DNA from: Bacteroidota bacterium | Lineage (GTDB): Bacteria; Bacteroidota; Bacteroidia; Bacteroidales; JAAUTT01 | Direction: 5' to 3' | Length of the DNA: 19,539 nt | NCBI GenBank assembly: GCA_023429135.1 | Contig: JAEYWD010000056.1 | Location: 1-19,539 of the forward strand | In this document: in pieces, positions 1-7,468 of the stretch | Layout: each line of letters starts with the position of its first letter | Position numbering within the stretch: position 1 is the stretch's first letter | Program-made: the position numbers and the translations under genes | The notes under the pieces: generated by a model | Databases searched by the model: none | What the model saw: the letters and a program-made list of their open reading frames with translations, nothing else | Told to the model about the DNA's origin: nothing

Positions 1-108
1 AACAAAATAACTATTATTGATAAAAACAATAATATTCAGAAATTTGAGTTAAAAACAAAAGCCGAAGTGGCAACTGATATTGTAAACAAACTCATAACCT
101 GCTTCTGA
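1..108 (+). CDS. coaBC: Phosphopantothenoylcysteine decarboxylase / phosphopantothenate-cysteine ligase, C-terminal end (partial)
   Basis: The window opens inside an open frame that ends with TGA at 106-108. The 35 visible residues include NKITIIDKNN and a final stretch KAEVATDIVNKLI. This resembles the last strand and helix of the CoaB ligase domain, where a sentence such as 'N-K-(I/V)-T-(I/L)-I' is followed by 'K-x-E-V-A-x-x-I-(V/L)'. CoaBC makes 4'-phosphopantetheine for coenzyme A in the cytoplasm. The call rests on this short tail plus its neighbour: in many Bacteroidota the gene after coaBC is the DUF4835/PorD gene, as here. The stop is separated from the next ATG by one base, so the two genes are probably translationally coupled. 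Confidence 0.7.
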   Translation, partial: NKITIIDKNNNIQKFELKTKAEVATDIVNKLITCF

Positions 109-109
109 A

Positions 110-1024
110 ATGTTTCTGCGGAAATTCATTCTGTCTGTCGTATTTACAGCATTTGCAATTAATGGCTTTGGCCAGGAATTAAGATGCAACGTACAAATTG
201 TTTCCGAAGCAATTCAGGGGACTAATAAAAGGGTTTTCGAAACGCTTCAGAGTGCCATTTTTGAGTTTATGAACAACCGGAACTGGACAAACCATGTTTA
301 CAGCAGTCAGGAGCGGATCGAATGCAATATGATGTTCAACCTTACCGATCATACCGGCGATGTTTTTAAAGGCACACTCCAGATCCAGAGCCGCCGGCCG
401 GTATTTAATTCATCGTACAATACAACACTTTTTAATTACCTCGACCAGAATATCACTTTTACCTATGTAGAATACGAGCCGCTGGAATTCAACGAAAGTA
501 ATTACACCTCTAATCTGACTTCCATACTGGCTTATTATGCTATGGTGGTAATTGGTCTCGACTATGATTCATTCTCCTACAAAGGAGGCACGGAGCTGTT
601 TCGAAAAGCAGAAATAGTGGTAAATAATGCCCAGCAAGCCGTCGAAAAGGGATGGAAGCCGTTTGAAGCCAGCAACAACCGCAACCGTTACTGGCTTGTA
701 CAAAATCTTCTCGATGAAAAATACAGTCCTGTTCGCGATTTCCTGTTCAAATATCACCGTTTGGGTTTGGATATCCTTGCTGAAAAAACCACCCAGGGTC
801 GCGACGAAATGTCGGAATCTATTCGCCTGCTGCAACAGGTTTACCGCCAAAAACCCGATCCCTACATGCATTTGATGCAGGTTATTTTCGACTCAAAAGC
901 CGATGAGTGGGTAAATCTGTTTTCGGGCTCCTTTCCCGAAGAAAAAAACCGTGTAATGTTGATGCTGAAAGAAATAGACCCTTCTAACTCAAACAAATAC
1001 CAAAAGATAGTTCAGAATCAGTAA
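110..1024 (+). CDS. porD: PorD-type (DUF4835) type IX secretion-associated protein
   Basis: The product has 304 residues with an N-terminal signal peptide (basic MFLRKF, hydrophobic core to about residue 20, cut near NGFGQ). The body matches the DUF4835 pattern: an early conserved V-Q-I-V block, then YYAMVVIGLDYDSFS and GGTELFRKAE, then RNRYWLVQNLL, YHRLGLD and a C-terminal IDP-N-x-x-K-Y segment. This family is annotated as the accessory type IX secretion component PorD and is expected in the periplasm or at the outer membrane; its precise role is unclear. It starts one base after coaBC, so it is probably in the same transcript. In many relatives recN follows directly; here an oppositely oriented reductase gene follows instead. 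The family call is firm; the secretion role comes from family annotation. Confidence 0.82.
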   Translation: MFLRKFILSVVFTAFAINGFGQELRCNVQIVSEAIQGTNKRVFETLQSAIFEFMNNRNWTNHVYSSQERIECNMMFNLTDHTGDVFKGTLQIQSRRPVFNSSYNTTLFNYLDQNITFTYVEYEPLEFNESNYTSNLTSILAYYAMVVIGLDYDSFSYKGGTELFRKAEIVVNNAQQAVEKGWKPFEASNNRNRYWLVQNLLDEKYSPVRDFLFKYHRLGLDILAEKTTQGRDEMSESIRLLQQVYRQKPDPYMHLMQVIFDSKADEWVNLFSGSFPEEKNRVMLMLKEIDPSNSNKYQKIVQNQ

Positions 1025-1094
1025 GTAGTCTTTCCTTCCCATTTTCAAACTTATTCGGGAGAATATCATGATCCCTCATTTTTAAGAACTTAGA

Positions 1095-2066
1095 TTAAAC
1101 AGTTGTTTCAGAAGGATATTTGAATAACGGATTTCCAGCCATAGCCTTTGATTTTATCTGTTCAACTTCCTCTTTTTTCAATGGTTTGATTTTTTCTCCG
1201 AGACTTAATGCTGTTTTGAAAAGATCTCCGTTACCAGGGGTTATGGCAGTTGTAATGGGGTGTGATAATGTAAACCTTAAACCGGTTAATATATCGCTTT
1301 CTGTAGTTAAGGGTTCGTACCACAATTTTTTGAAATTACCCCTATCAGCATCTTTAGACCATGGGCCTTTTGCCATTGCCTTAAGTGCAATAATACCCAT
1401 ATTCTTATTTTTTGCTTTTTCAAGTACCTGTGGCCCAAAATTGCCTGCATGCCAGGTTGCGTAATTAAATGGGAACATAATAGTTTCAAAATCGAAAGCA
1501 TCCATTAAAGCAGTTGCAGCCTCCACCGAGTGCGCTGAGAAACCTATGTGTCGGATCTTTCCTTCTTTTTTTGCTTCCAAAAATGTTTCCAAAGCACCAT
1601 CCTTACCAAGTATCGTTTTCACGTCGCTGAGAGTGGTTACTGCATGCAACTGGTAAAGATCAAAATGATCAGTCTGCATGTTCTTAAGTGATTTCTCAAG
1701 CTCGGCTCTCGACTCATCCCTAGTCCTTTTGGTTGTTTTGCATGAAAGAAAAACATCTTTGCGATACGGTTCCAGCGCTGGCCCAAGTTTTACCTCAGCA
1801 TCGCCATACGAGGGAGCCACATCGAAATAATTTACCCCGGCATCGATGGCAAGTTTTACCATTGCCGATGCGTATTCAGGTGTAGCATCCATTACAATAA
1901 TTCCACCAAAACCAATACACGAAAGCATTGCCCCGGTTTTCCCAAGCGAACGTTTTTCAAGTTTCCCCGTTTCCGTTTCTCTTTTCAAAAAGGATAAATC
2001 GGCAGGAAAAAGACTTATTGCAGGAGCTACAATAGCAGAAGTCTTAATAAATTCCCTTCTTTTCAT
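1095..2066 (-). CDS. Tat-signal aldo/keto reductase
   Basis: The product has 323 residues. The N-terminus MKRREFIKTS followed by a hydrophobic stretch is a twin-arginine (Tat) signal, so the enzyme is probably exported folded with its cofactor. The rest is an aldo/keto reductase TIM barrel. The catalytic tetrad is visible as D82 and Y87 (FDVAPSYG), K110 (LSCK) and H141 (LYQLH). HIGFSAHSVE near residue 173 and the late ITTAITPGN segment match the NADPH-binding side of the barrel. Substrate cannot be predicted; exported Bacteroidota members of this group are often near carbohydrate genes, but none is adjacent here. It is a single gene, convergent with porD and divergent from the DapF-like gene, with about 230 bases upstream. 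No clear TAnnTTTG box was seen for it. Confidence 0.88.
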   Translation of the reverse strand: MKRREFIKTSAIVAPAISLFPADLSFLKRETETGKLEKRSLGKTGAMLSCIGFGGIIVMDATPEYASAMVKLAIDAGVNYFDVAPSYGDAEVKLGPALEPYRKDVFLSCKTTKRTRDESRAELEKSLKNMQTDHFDLYQLHAVTTLSDVKTILGKDGALETFLEAKKEGKIRHIGFSAHSVEAATALMDAFDFETIMFPFNYATWHAGNFGPQVLEKAKNKNMGIIALKAMAKGPWSKDADRGNFKKLWYEPLTTESDILTGLRFTLSHPITTAITPGNGDLFKTALSLGEKIKPLKKEEVEQIKSKAMAGNPLFKYPSETTV

Positions 2067-2249
2067 AATTTATAGTATTTAGTTAAGAAAACACAACTTA
2101 CTCCTTTGACTTTCAATACAAGTTAGCCTATTAAAATTATGGTAATTTGCTATTATAAACAATTTAAAGGGCAAATGTTTTGAAATTGAATTTCGAAAAA
2201 TGATCACCATATGCATTCAATAATTTTGAATAACATTCCTGTCAACTCT

Positions 2250-2280
2250 TTTGCTCACAAGTAATAATTCCCTATTTTTG
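2250..2280 (+). promoter_or_regulatory. Bacteroidota-type promoter for the DapF-like gene
   Basis: TTTG at 2250-2253 and TATTTTTG at 2273-2280 are separated by 19 bases. This agrees with the Bacteroides consensus TTTG-N19-21-TAnnTTTG read by the primary sigma factor. The -7 box lies 19 bases before the ATG at 2300, giving a short leader. It is the best full promoter match noticed in the window. Confidence 0.65.
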
Positions 2281-2299
2281 AAGCTTTGCATCACAAACC

Positions 2300-3166
2300 A
2301 TGGAAAATTTCTTTATTAAAGGACACGGGCTGGGTAACGAATATATCGTTTTTGACCAGGAAAAAATCAACTTTCAACTTACCACTCCAGCCATTCAAAG
2401 GCTTTGCAACATTAACTTCGGAATCGGATCCGACGGTATTCTGCTAAAAGTACCTTCATCGAAGGCCGATTTTGGCTTCCGCGTTTTTAACCCCGATGGC
2501 TCCGAAGCTGAGAAAAGCGGGAACGGCCTTCGTATCTTCTGCAAGTTTTTATGGGATTACGGATACACCACCAATAAACACTTTACTGTTGAAACCAAGG
2601 GCGGACTGGTAAGCGCCAGCATCGAAAAAACCGATATACGCAATAAAGCAAGTCTGGTAACTGTAGATATGGGTTCCCCTACTTTCAAAACCAAGGAAAT
2701 TCCAGCTATTTTCCCTTCAGAAGAAATTATTGCCGAAAAGATGGGGTTTGGAGGAAGAGAATACGAAATCAACTGTGTCTCAATGGGAAATCCGCATTGT
2801 ACCATTATAAGAGACACCCTGGATATTAATGAGATTAAATCAATAGGAAGCATCATCGAAAACCATAGCATGTTCCCCAACCGGATTAATCTTCAGTTTG
2901 CAAAAATCAACAGCCGCAGCGATGTCGAAATCCTCATCTGGGAACGTGGTGCTGGTTTTACACTTGCGTCTGGCAGTTCGTCGTGTGCAGTATCATCGGT
3001 TCTTTATAAAAGAGGTTTAATCGACAACAAAGTCACCATAAAAATGTTAGGAGGAGAATTAAGGATTGAAATCCAAAATAACTGGAACATTCGGATGACA
3101 GGACCAGTGCGTCAGATTTGCGAGGGTACACTTTCGCTTGAGATTATTGAAGATCTTGAATATTAA
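2300..3166 (+). CDS. dapF: DapF-fold epimerase-like protein with both catalytic cysteines replaced by serine
   Basis: The product has 288 residues and the two-domain fold pattern of diaminopimelate epimerase. Substrate-binding residues are kept: N13 (GLGNE), N64 (FNPDGS), N164 (SMGNPH), N197 (RINLQF) and E215-R216 (WERGAG). In known DapF the acid/base pair is two cysteines, in CGNG and ACGTG motifs. Here these read S-G-N-G (S73, codon AGC) and A-S-G-S-S (S224, codon TCT). The usual Glu of GETxACG is also Phe (F220). The enzyme normally converts LL- to meso-diaminopimelate for lysine and peptidoglycan synthesis. Whether this protein does so is open: the paired substitutions and intact frame suggest a diverged subfamily rather than decay. 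It has its own promoter and is followed by pepF in the same direction. Confidence 0.8.
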   Translation: MENFFIKGHGLGNEYIVFDQEKINFQLTTPAIQRLCNINFGIGSDGILLKVPSSKADFGFRVFNPDGSEAEKSGNGLRIFCKFLWDYGYTTNKHFTVETKGGLVSASIEKTDIRNKASLVTVDMGSPTFKTKEIPAIFPSEEIIAEKMGFGGREYEINCVSMGNPHCTIIRDTLDINEIKSIGSIIENHSMFPNRINLQFAKINSRSDVEILIWERGAGFTLASGSSSCAVSSVLYKRGLIDNKVTIKMLGGELRIEIQNNWNIRMTGPVRQICEGTLSLEIIEDLEY

Positions 3167-3246
3167 GTGAGAAGTAAAAAGTAGAAAGTAAAAAGTAGAA
3201 CTCTGGCAGTTGTCTAGCTACTAATTACTTGTTACTAGATACTAAT
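3167..3246. repeat. Heptad 'stutter' hairpin between dapF-like gene and pepF
   Basis: Immediately after the TAA stop come five 7-base units: GTGAGAA, GTAAAAA, GTAGAAA, GTAAAAA, GTAGAAC (3167-3201). A 17-base spacer follows. Then come four 7-base units: TACTAAT, TACTTGT, TACTAGA, TACTAAT (3219-3246). GTA/AGTA words in the left arm are complementary to TACT words in the right arm. The element could therefore fold as a hairpin of short paired blocks with regular mismatches. No U-tract follows, so it is not an ordinary terminator. Confidence 0.7.
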
Positions 3247-3269
3247 TCATTAACTATAAAGCAAAACCT

Positions 3270-5147
3270 ATGAAACTTAAACAAGTATTGTTAATTTTAA
3301 CAGCATTCATTATGATGAATCAGGAAGAAATGGACGGTCAAACGACCGAGAGAGATAAAGTTGAGACAAAATATACATGGAATCTGGGCGACATTTATCC
3401 CAGTGATGAAGCCTGGGAACAGGCTAAAGAAAAAATTAAGACAGATATCGATAAATTTGATTCCTATAAAGGTACTTTGGGCAATTCATCAAAATCACTG
3501 CTGGCTTATCTTGAGTTTTCGTCTGCCTTCAGCAAAGAATTCACCAGAATTTATTCCTACGCTTCCATGAAGCTCGACCAGGATATCCGCAACTCCAAGT
3601 CTATGTCGATGGTGCAGGAGCTGCGCCAAATAAGTCCACTGGTAGGTGCTAAATCGGCTTTTTCCGATCCGGAGATTCTTGACATGGGAAAGGAAAAAAT
3701 TGACCAGTTTCTGGCTCAGGAACCCGCACTTCAGAAATATAAAATGGGACTGTACGACTTGTTAAGATCTAAGGACCACACCCTTTCGGAGAAAGAAGAG
3801 AAAATACTTGCCCAAACCTCATCGCTTACCGGAAGTCCTTACTCCATATACAGTGTATTTACCAATACCGAACTCCCCTACCCGGAAGTAACTCTTTCGG
3901 ATGGAACAAAAGCGCTGTTAAACCAGGCTGGTTTTTCAAAGTTTAGGGTTGTACCGAATTCTGCTGACCGAAAGCTCATTTTCGACACTTATTACAACAC
4001 TATTTCCAAGTTTCAGCGTACCATTGCCGAACAACTTTTCTCAAGAGTAAATGCTGATATTTTTGGGGCTCGTACCCGTAATTACAATACCTCTCTGGAG
4101 AGTGCCCTCGACAATTTTAATATACCGGTAAGCGTTTACAAATCTCTTATCGAAAATGTGAATAAAAACCTTCCCACTTTCCATCGTTACCTGAATTTGA
4201 GGAAAAAGATGATGGGACTGGAAACCTTGCGCTATTGCGATATGTATGCGCCTGTTGTAAAAGATGTTCAACTTACCTACTCATTCGAGGAAGCTCATAA
4301 AAATGTTGTAGAATCATTAAGTCCGCTGGGAAAGGAATATCAGGATGTTGTTGAACGTGCAAACCAGGAAAGATGGGTCGATGTTTATCCTACTACAGGA
4401 AAACGCTCCGGAGCTTACTCCAACGGATCCGTGTACGATATTCATCCTTACATTTTATTAAACTACAACAAACAGTATAACGATGTAAGCACTTACACCC
4501 ACGAGCTGGGGCATACCATGCACAGCTATTTTTCGAATAAAACCCAACCTTACCCTACCGCACGCTATTCGATTTTTGTAGCCGAAGTTGCTTCAACCTT
4601 CAACGAAGTGCTTTTAAGCAATTACATGACCAAAAAGATCTCGGACAAACAAGCAAAACTCTCTTTGCTAATGAGCCGTCTCGACGGATTTAAAGGTACT
4701 CTGTTCCGTCAGACTCAGTTTGCAGAATTTGAGCTCGCCATTCACGAAAGAGCCGAAGCCGGAAAAGCTTTGACCAGCGAAGATCTTACAAAAATGTATG
4801 GCGACATTGTAAGAAAATACTATGGTCACGACAAAGGGGTATGTCTTATAGACGACCTTTACGCCCTGGAATGGGCTACAATACCTCATTTTTACATGAA
4901 TTACTATGTATACCAGTATGCAACTTCGTTCACAGCCTCGGCGGCTTTGGCCGAGAAAGTGCTGAAAAATGAAAAAGGTGCTACCGAAAAATACCTGAAA
5001 TTCCTGTCATCGGGCGGTTCTGATTATCCTATTGAGTTGCTGAAAGCTGCAGGAGTGGATATGACCACAAGTGAGCCTTTTGATAAAGCAATTGCATCAA
5101 TGAACCAGATAATGGATGAAATTGAAAAGATTCTTGCCGAGAAATAA
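3270..5147 (+). CDS. pepF: Exported oligoendopeptidase F (M3B zinc metallopeptidase)
   Basis: The product has 625 residues, close to the usual M3B length plus a leader. Residues 1 to about 24 (MKLKQVLLILTAFIMM, then polar) look like a signal peptide, so the enzyme probably acts in the periplasm, unlike typical cytoplasmic PepF. After it comes the KYTWNLGDIYPSDEAW segment typical of the family N-terminus. The zinc site is HELGH at 411-415, with the third ligand E439 in FVAEVASTFNE. A C-terminal EWATIPHFYMNYYVYQYATS block matches the substrate-binding tyrosine-rich region. The predicted role is cleavage of short peptides. It follows the DapF-like gene in the same direction across a repeat and may share its transcript, since no clear promoter box was seen. 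A strong terminator follows the gene. Confidence 0.93.
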   Translation: MKLKQVLLILTAFIMMNQEEMDGQTTERDKVETKYTWNLGDIYPSDEAWEQAKEKIKTDIDKFDSYKGTLGNSSKSLLAYLEFSSAFSKEFTRIYSYASMKLDQDIRNSKSMSMVQELRQISPLVGAKSAFSDPEILDMGKEKIDQFLAQEPALQKYKMGLYDLLRSKDHTLSEKEEKILAQTSSLTGSPYSIYSVFTNTELPYPEVTLSDGTKALLNQAGFSKFRVVPNSADRKLIFDTYYNTISKFQRTIAEQLFSRVNADIFGARTRNYNTSLESALDNFNIPVSVYKSLIENVNKNLPTFHRYLNLRKKMMGLETLRYCDMYAPVVKDVQLTYSFEEAHKNVVESLSPLGKEYQDVVERANQERWVDVYPTTGKRSGAYSNGSVYDIHPYILLNYNKQYNDVSTYTHELGHTMHSYFSNKTQPYPTARYSIFVAEVASTFNEVLLSNYMTKKISDKQAKLSLLMSRLDGFKGTLFRQTQFAEFELAIHERAEAGKALTSEDLTKMYGDIVRKYYGHDKGVCLIDDLYALEWATIPHFYMNYYVYQYATSFTASAALAEKVLKNEKGATEKYLKFLSSGGSDYPIELLKAAGVDMTTSEPFDKAIASMNQIMDEIEKILAEK

Positions 5148-5164
5148 CCAGAATAATTCATAAC

Positions 5165-5203
5165 AATAAGCCTGGTGCTAACTGCGTCCAGGCTTATTTT
5201 TTT
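5165..5203 (+). terminator. Rho-independent terminator after pepF
   Basis: AATAAGCCTGG at 5165-5175 pairs perfectly (11 bp) with CCAGGCTTATT at 5188-5198 across a 12-base loop. The stem runs directly into a T-tract (5197-5203). It lies 18 bases after the pepF stop and ends that transcript. Confidence 0.9.
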
Positions 5204-5244
5204 ACAGCCGAACAACATTATTAAAATCATTATTCTCTTAATCA

Positions 5245-5252
5245 TATTTTTG
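5245..5252 (+). promoter_or_regulatory. Possible -7 box (TAnnTTTG) for the putative glycosidase gene
   Basis: TATTTTTG lies 42 bases before the ATG at 5295 and after the pepF terminator. No TTTG was found at the proper -33 distance, so this is only half a promoter match. Confidence 0.35.
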
Positions 5253-5294
5253 TTTATTTACAACTTAATAAGATTTCTAAGTAAAACCAGAAGA

Positions 5295-6614
5295 ATGAAA
5301 AACCTGTTGATCATTATCATATTCTTATCAAGCATTCAAATAATCGGTGCTCAATTAAACAGTGGGAAAGATTTGATTAACAGTAAAAAAATCCTTGCTC
5401 AAAAAATCCTTCAGGACCCAGCGCTTAAAACTGTGGATTCAATGGCCCGTGAACTTTTGAAACAGGGGTTTAATGCAGGAAGTGGTTACTCACAGGTTTG
5501 GGCCCGCGACTTAAACACATTTATTGAAACAGGAATGGAAGTAATTAATCCTGCTGATTTCAGAGGAGCTTTACTGATCTTTTTTCATCTGCAGCAACCC
5601 AATAATGAGATGGTCGATGGCTATGTCCTGAAAAAAGATTTTACATGGAACGACGATCATCCTTACTATTCAAAATCGGATACAGCCCATGTGGGATTCA
5701 AAAATACGGTTGAAACAGATCAGGAAACTTCACTTATCCAGGCTGTAGGGAAATACATCCGCAAAACCGGCGATAATTCTATTTTGGACGAGAAAATTGC
5801 CGGAAAAACGGTAATGGAACGCATGGTGATGATGGTCGACTACCTGATGAAGGAACGGTTCAATACAAAATACGGTTTGTTATGGGGTGCCACAACAGCC
5901 GATTGGGGCGATGTACAACCGGGAAATGGCAATGTTGTGGATATTGATCATACTACAACACCTGCAATTGATGTTTACGATAATGCCATGTTTATCATTG
6001 CCTTGGATTATCTTACAGAAATGTCCAAAAATCCTGACCAAATAAAACACTGGAAAAACTTACGAAATCAAATTGCGAAAAATACCCGGAAACATCTATG
6101 GGATTCGAAAAATCAAAAATTTATCCCTCATATTTATTTGGAAAAAAATCCGATTCCGGAAGGCTTTGATGAGTCAAAAGTGTTTTACCATGGTGGCACT
6201 GCCATAGCTATTGAAGCTGGATTATTAAATAAAGCAGAAATAGCGGCATCGAATAAACAAATGCTGGAAAATGTCCGGTTTTCGGGAGCTCCCAGTATTG
6301 GACTGACCTTGTATCCTGTTTATCCGGATAACTTTTTTACGGGAGGAATGGCTAAAGCCTATATCTATCAGAATGGAGGAGATTGGCCGTGGTTTGGAGG
6401 TCGTATGATCCAGCAACTGGTCAGGTATGGCTTTGTGGAAGAAGCTTATGATGAGATTCGTCCTATGCTCGACTTAACAATAAAATACAACGATTTTTAC
6501 GAATGGTATTATGTGGATGGACGACCCGAAGGTTCGAAGAGATTTAAAGGTTCCGCAGGAGCACTTGGCAAAGCTATTCAAATGTTAAATGCCTGGGCTG
6601 TTCTGAATGATTAA
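5295..6614 (+). CDS. Putative secreted (alpha/alpha)6-barrel glycoside hydrolase
   Basis: Starting at the ATG at 5295 gives 439 residues with a clean signal peptide (MKNLLIIIIFLSSIQIIGAQ). An upstream GTG in the same frame lies inside the terminator stem and is rejected. The body shows features of six-hairpin glycosidases: QVWARDLNTF (68-76), VETDQE (139-144), ADWGD (202-206), an aromatic-rich NGGDWPWFGGR (360-370) and NDFYEWY (399-405). Candidate catalytic acids are E140, D142, D203/D206 and D363, but I cannot assign the pair. The motif style recalls glucosidase/debranching families (GH15, GH63, GH133), yet I do not recognise a specific family. Substrate and linkage are unknown. No SusC/SusD or other carbohydrate genes are adjacent, so it is not in an obvious polysaccharide utilization locus. 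Confidence 0.7.
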   Translation: MKNLLIIIIFLSSIQIIGAQLNSGKDLINSKKILAQKILQDPALKTVDSMARELLKQGFNAGSGYSQVWARDLNTFIETGMEVINPADFRGALLIFFHLQQPNNEMVDGYVLKKDFTWNDDHPYYSKSDTAHVGFKNTVETDQETSLIQAVGKYIRKTGDNSILDEKIAGKTVMERMVMMVDYLMKERFNTKYGLLWGATTADWGDVQPGNGNVVDIDHTTTPAIDVYDNAMFIIALDYLTEMSKNPDQIKHWKNLRNQIAKNTRKHLWDSKNQKFIPHIYLEKNPIPEGFDESKVFYHGGTAIAIEAGLLNKAEIAASNKQMLENVRFSGAPSIGLTLYPVYPDNFFTGGMAKAYIYQNGGDWPWFGGRMIQQLVRYGFVEEAYDEIRPMLDLTIKYNDFYEWYYVDGRPEGSKRFKGSAGALGKAIQMLNAWAVLND

Positions 6615-6734
6615 AATACGTGCTCACATTTTTTTAAGTTTTCTTTTTCGTTGTGGATACTGGAGAAAACAACAATAAAATAAGAAAATTTTAACTTTAA
6701 GAGAAATTTCATTTTTTTGCTCTTGGAAGATTAA

Positions 6735-6742
6735 TACTTTTG
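6735..6742 (+). promoter_or_regulatory. Possible -7 box (TAnnTTTG) for the 6836 gene
   Basis: TACTTTTG lies about 94 bases before the ATG at 6836. A TTTG occurs at 6716-6719, but the 15-base spacing is shorter than the usual 19-21. If it is used, the transcript would have a leader of about 85 bases with no obvious riboswitch fold. Confidence 0.35.
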
Positions 6743-6835
6743 TGGTACATACTCCAACTGAGAATTAAAGCCTGGTTGTTTAATCGAAGGTGAACTAGAG
6801 GGGTGATGGCTGTAATTTAAACGATAAAAATTTTT

Positions 6836-7168
6836 ATGTTCGATCAAACTAAATATCAACATATTTGGCTTAAGTATTCTCCTGCTATTCGTATTCTGTT
6901 GAAGAAAACCGATGACGCAACACAAAAAATCCAACTTTACAAGCACGAATTCGAAAGTGCCAACAAAAAGGATAAACTGGGATATTTTTTCAGTTTCGAT
7001 CTTATCAATGGCAAGGTGATCAACATTACAGGAGGTACAACGGCTGCAAGAGATTTGCTGATCGTGATCGACAACACTCCTCCCATGAAAAACTGGCTTC
7101 GTGAACACCGGGTTAAATTCTGCCTGAACAACAACTTTGAACTGGTAATGGAAAAAATCCCGGAATAG
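6836..7168 (+). CDS. Hypothetical protein, 110 residues
   Basis: I do not recognise this family. The product has 110 residues, no signal peptide and no membrane helix, so it is probably cytoplasmic. A charged N-terminal half (KDDATQKIQLYKHEFESANKK) is followed by a beta-rich centre, GYFFSFDLINGKVIN, and a C-terminal LREHRVKFCLNNNFELVM strand. The ordinary codon use and clean ATG after an AT-rich leader support a real gene. It stands alone between the putative glycosidase gene and the convergent VF530/helicase pair, so context gives no functional clue. Confidence 0.65.
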   Translation: MFDQTKYQHIWLKYSPAIRILLKKTDDATQKIQLYKHEFESANKKDKLGYFFSFDLINGKVINITGGTTAARDLLIVIDNTPPMKNWLREHRVKFCLNNNFELVMEKIPE

Positions 7169-7172
7169 TAAT

Positions 7173-7235
7173 TTGGCTATAGGCTTTAGGCAATAGGCTG
7201 CAAAGTTACCCTAAACACCTAACAGCTAATACCTA
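7173..7235. repeat. Nine-unit heptad stutter hairpin in a convergent gap
   Basis: The 63 bases divide exactly into nine heptads. The left arm is TTGGCTA, TAGGCTT, TAGGCAA, TAGGCTG. CAAAGTT forms the turn. The right arm is ACCCTAA, ACACCTA, ACAGCTA, ATACCTA. TAGG/GGCTA words on the left are complementary to CCTA/TAGCT-type words on the right. The result is a hairpin of 4-bp blocks separated by three-base mismatches. It lies between the ends of two convergent genes. Confidence 0.75.
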
Positions 7236-7240
7236 AACCA

Positions 7241-7468
7241 CTATTTCAAATTGCTCACGTACCTTACATATAAATCCTCAACTTTTTTTCGCGCCCAAGG
7301 GGTTTTGCGAAGAAAGGTGAGACTGGATTTAATGCTGGGATCATAGTTGAAGCATCTTATATTGATATGTATCCCTAACTGATCCCAACCGTAATAATCG
7401 ACCAATTCCGTAAGAATTGCTTCGAGTGTTTTCCCATGCAAAGGATTATTTGGCTGCTCCTGTGTCAT
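7241..7468 (-). CDS. VF530-family (DUF2132) small DNA-binding protein
   Basis: The product has 75 residues and matches the VF530/DUF2132 family closely. It has NPLHGKTLEAILTELVDYYGW, a central INIRCFNYDPSIKSSL with the conserved N/D/P residues, and a C-terminal TPWARKKVEDLYV. The family has a small alpha/beta fold and is described as double-stranded-DNA binding on structural grounds; the cellular role is unknown. Its ATG overlaps the helicase stop by four bases (ATGA), so it is translationally coupled to the DEAD-box gene. That pairing suggests a nucleic-acid-related job, which is an inference. Confidence 0.87.
   Translation of the reverse strand: MTQEQPNNPLHGKTLEAILTELVDYYGWDQLGIHINIRCFNYDPSIKSSLTFLRKTPWARKKVEDLYVRYVSNLK

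Noticed and set aside
5175..5294. Upstream GTG start for the putative glycosidase, adding 40 residues
   Set aside because: It would begin inside the pepF terminator hairpin; the ATG at 5295 gives a clean signal peptide.
6731..7108. 125-codon antisense frame opposite the 6836 gene
   Set aside because: Low-quality composition with no recognisable domain; the plus-strand gene has a better start and more protein-like sequence.
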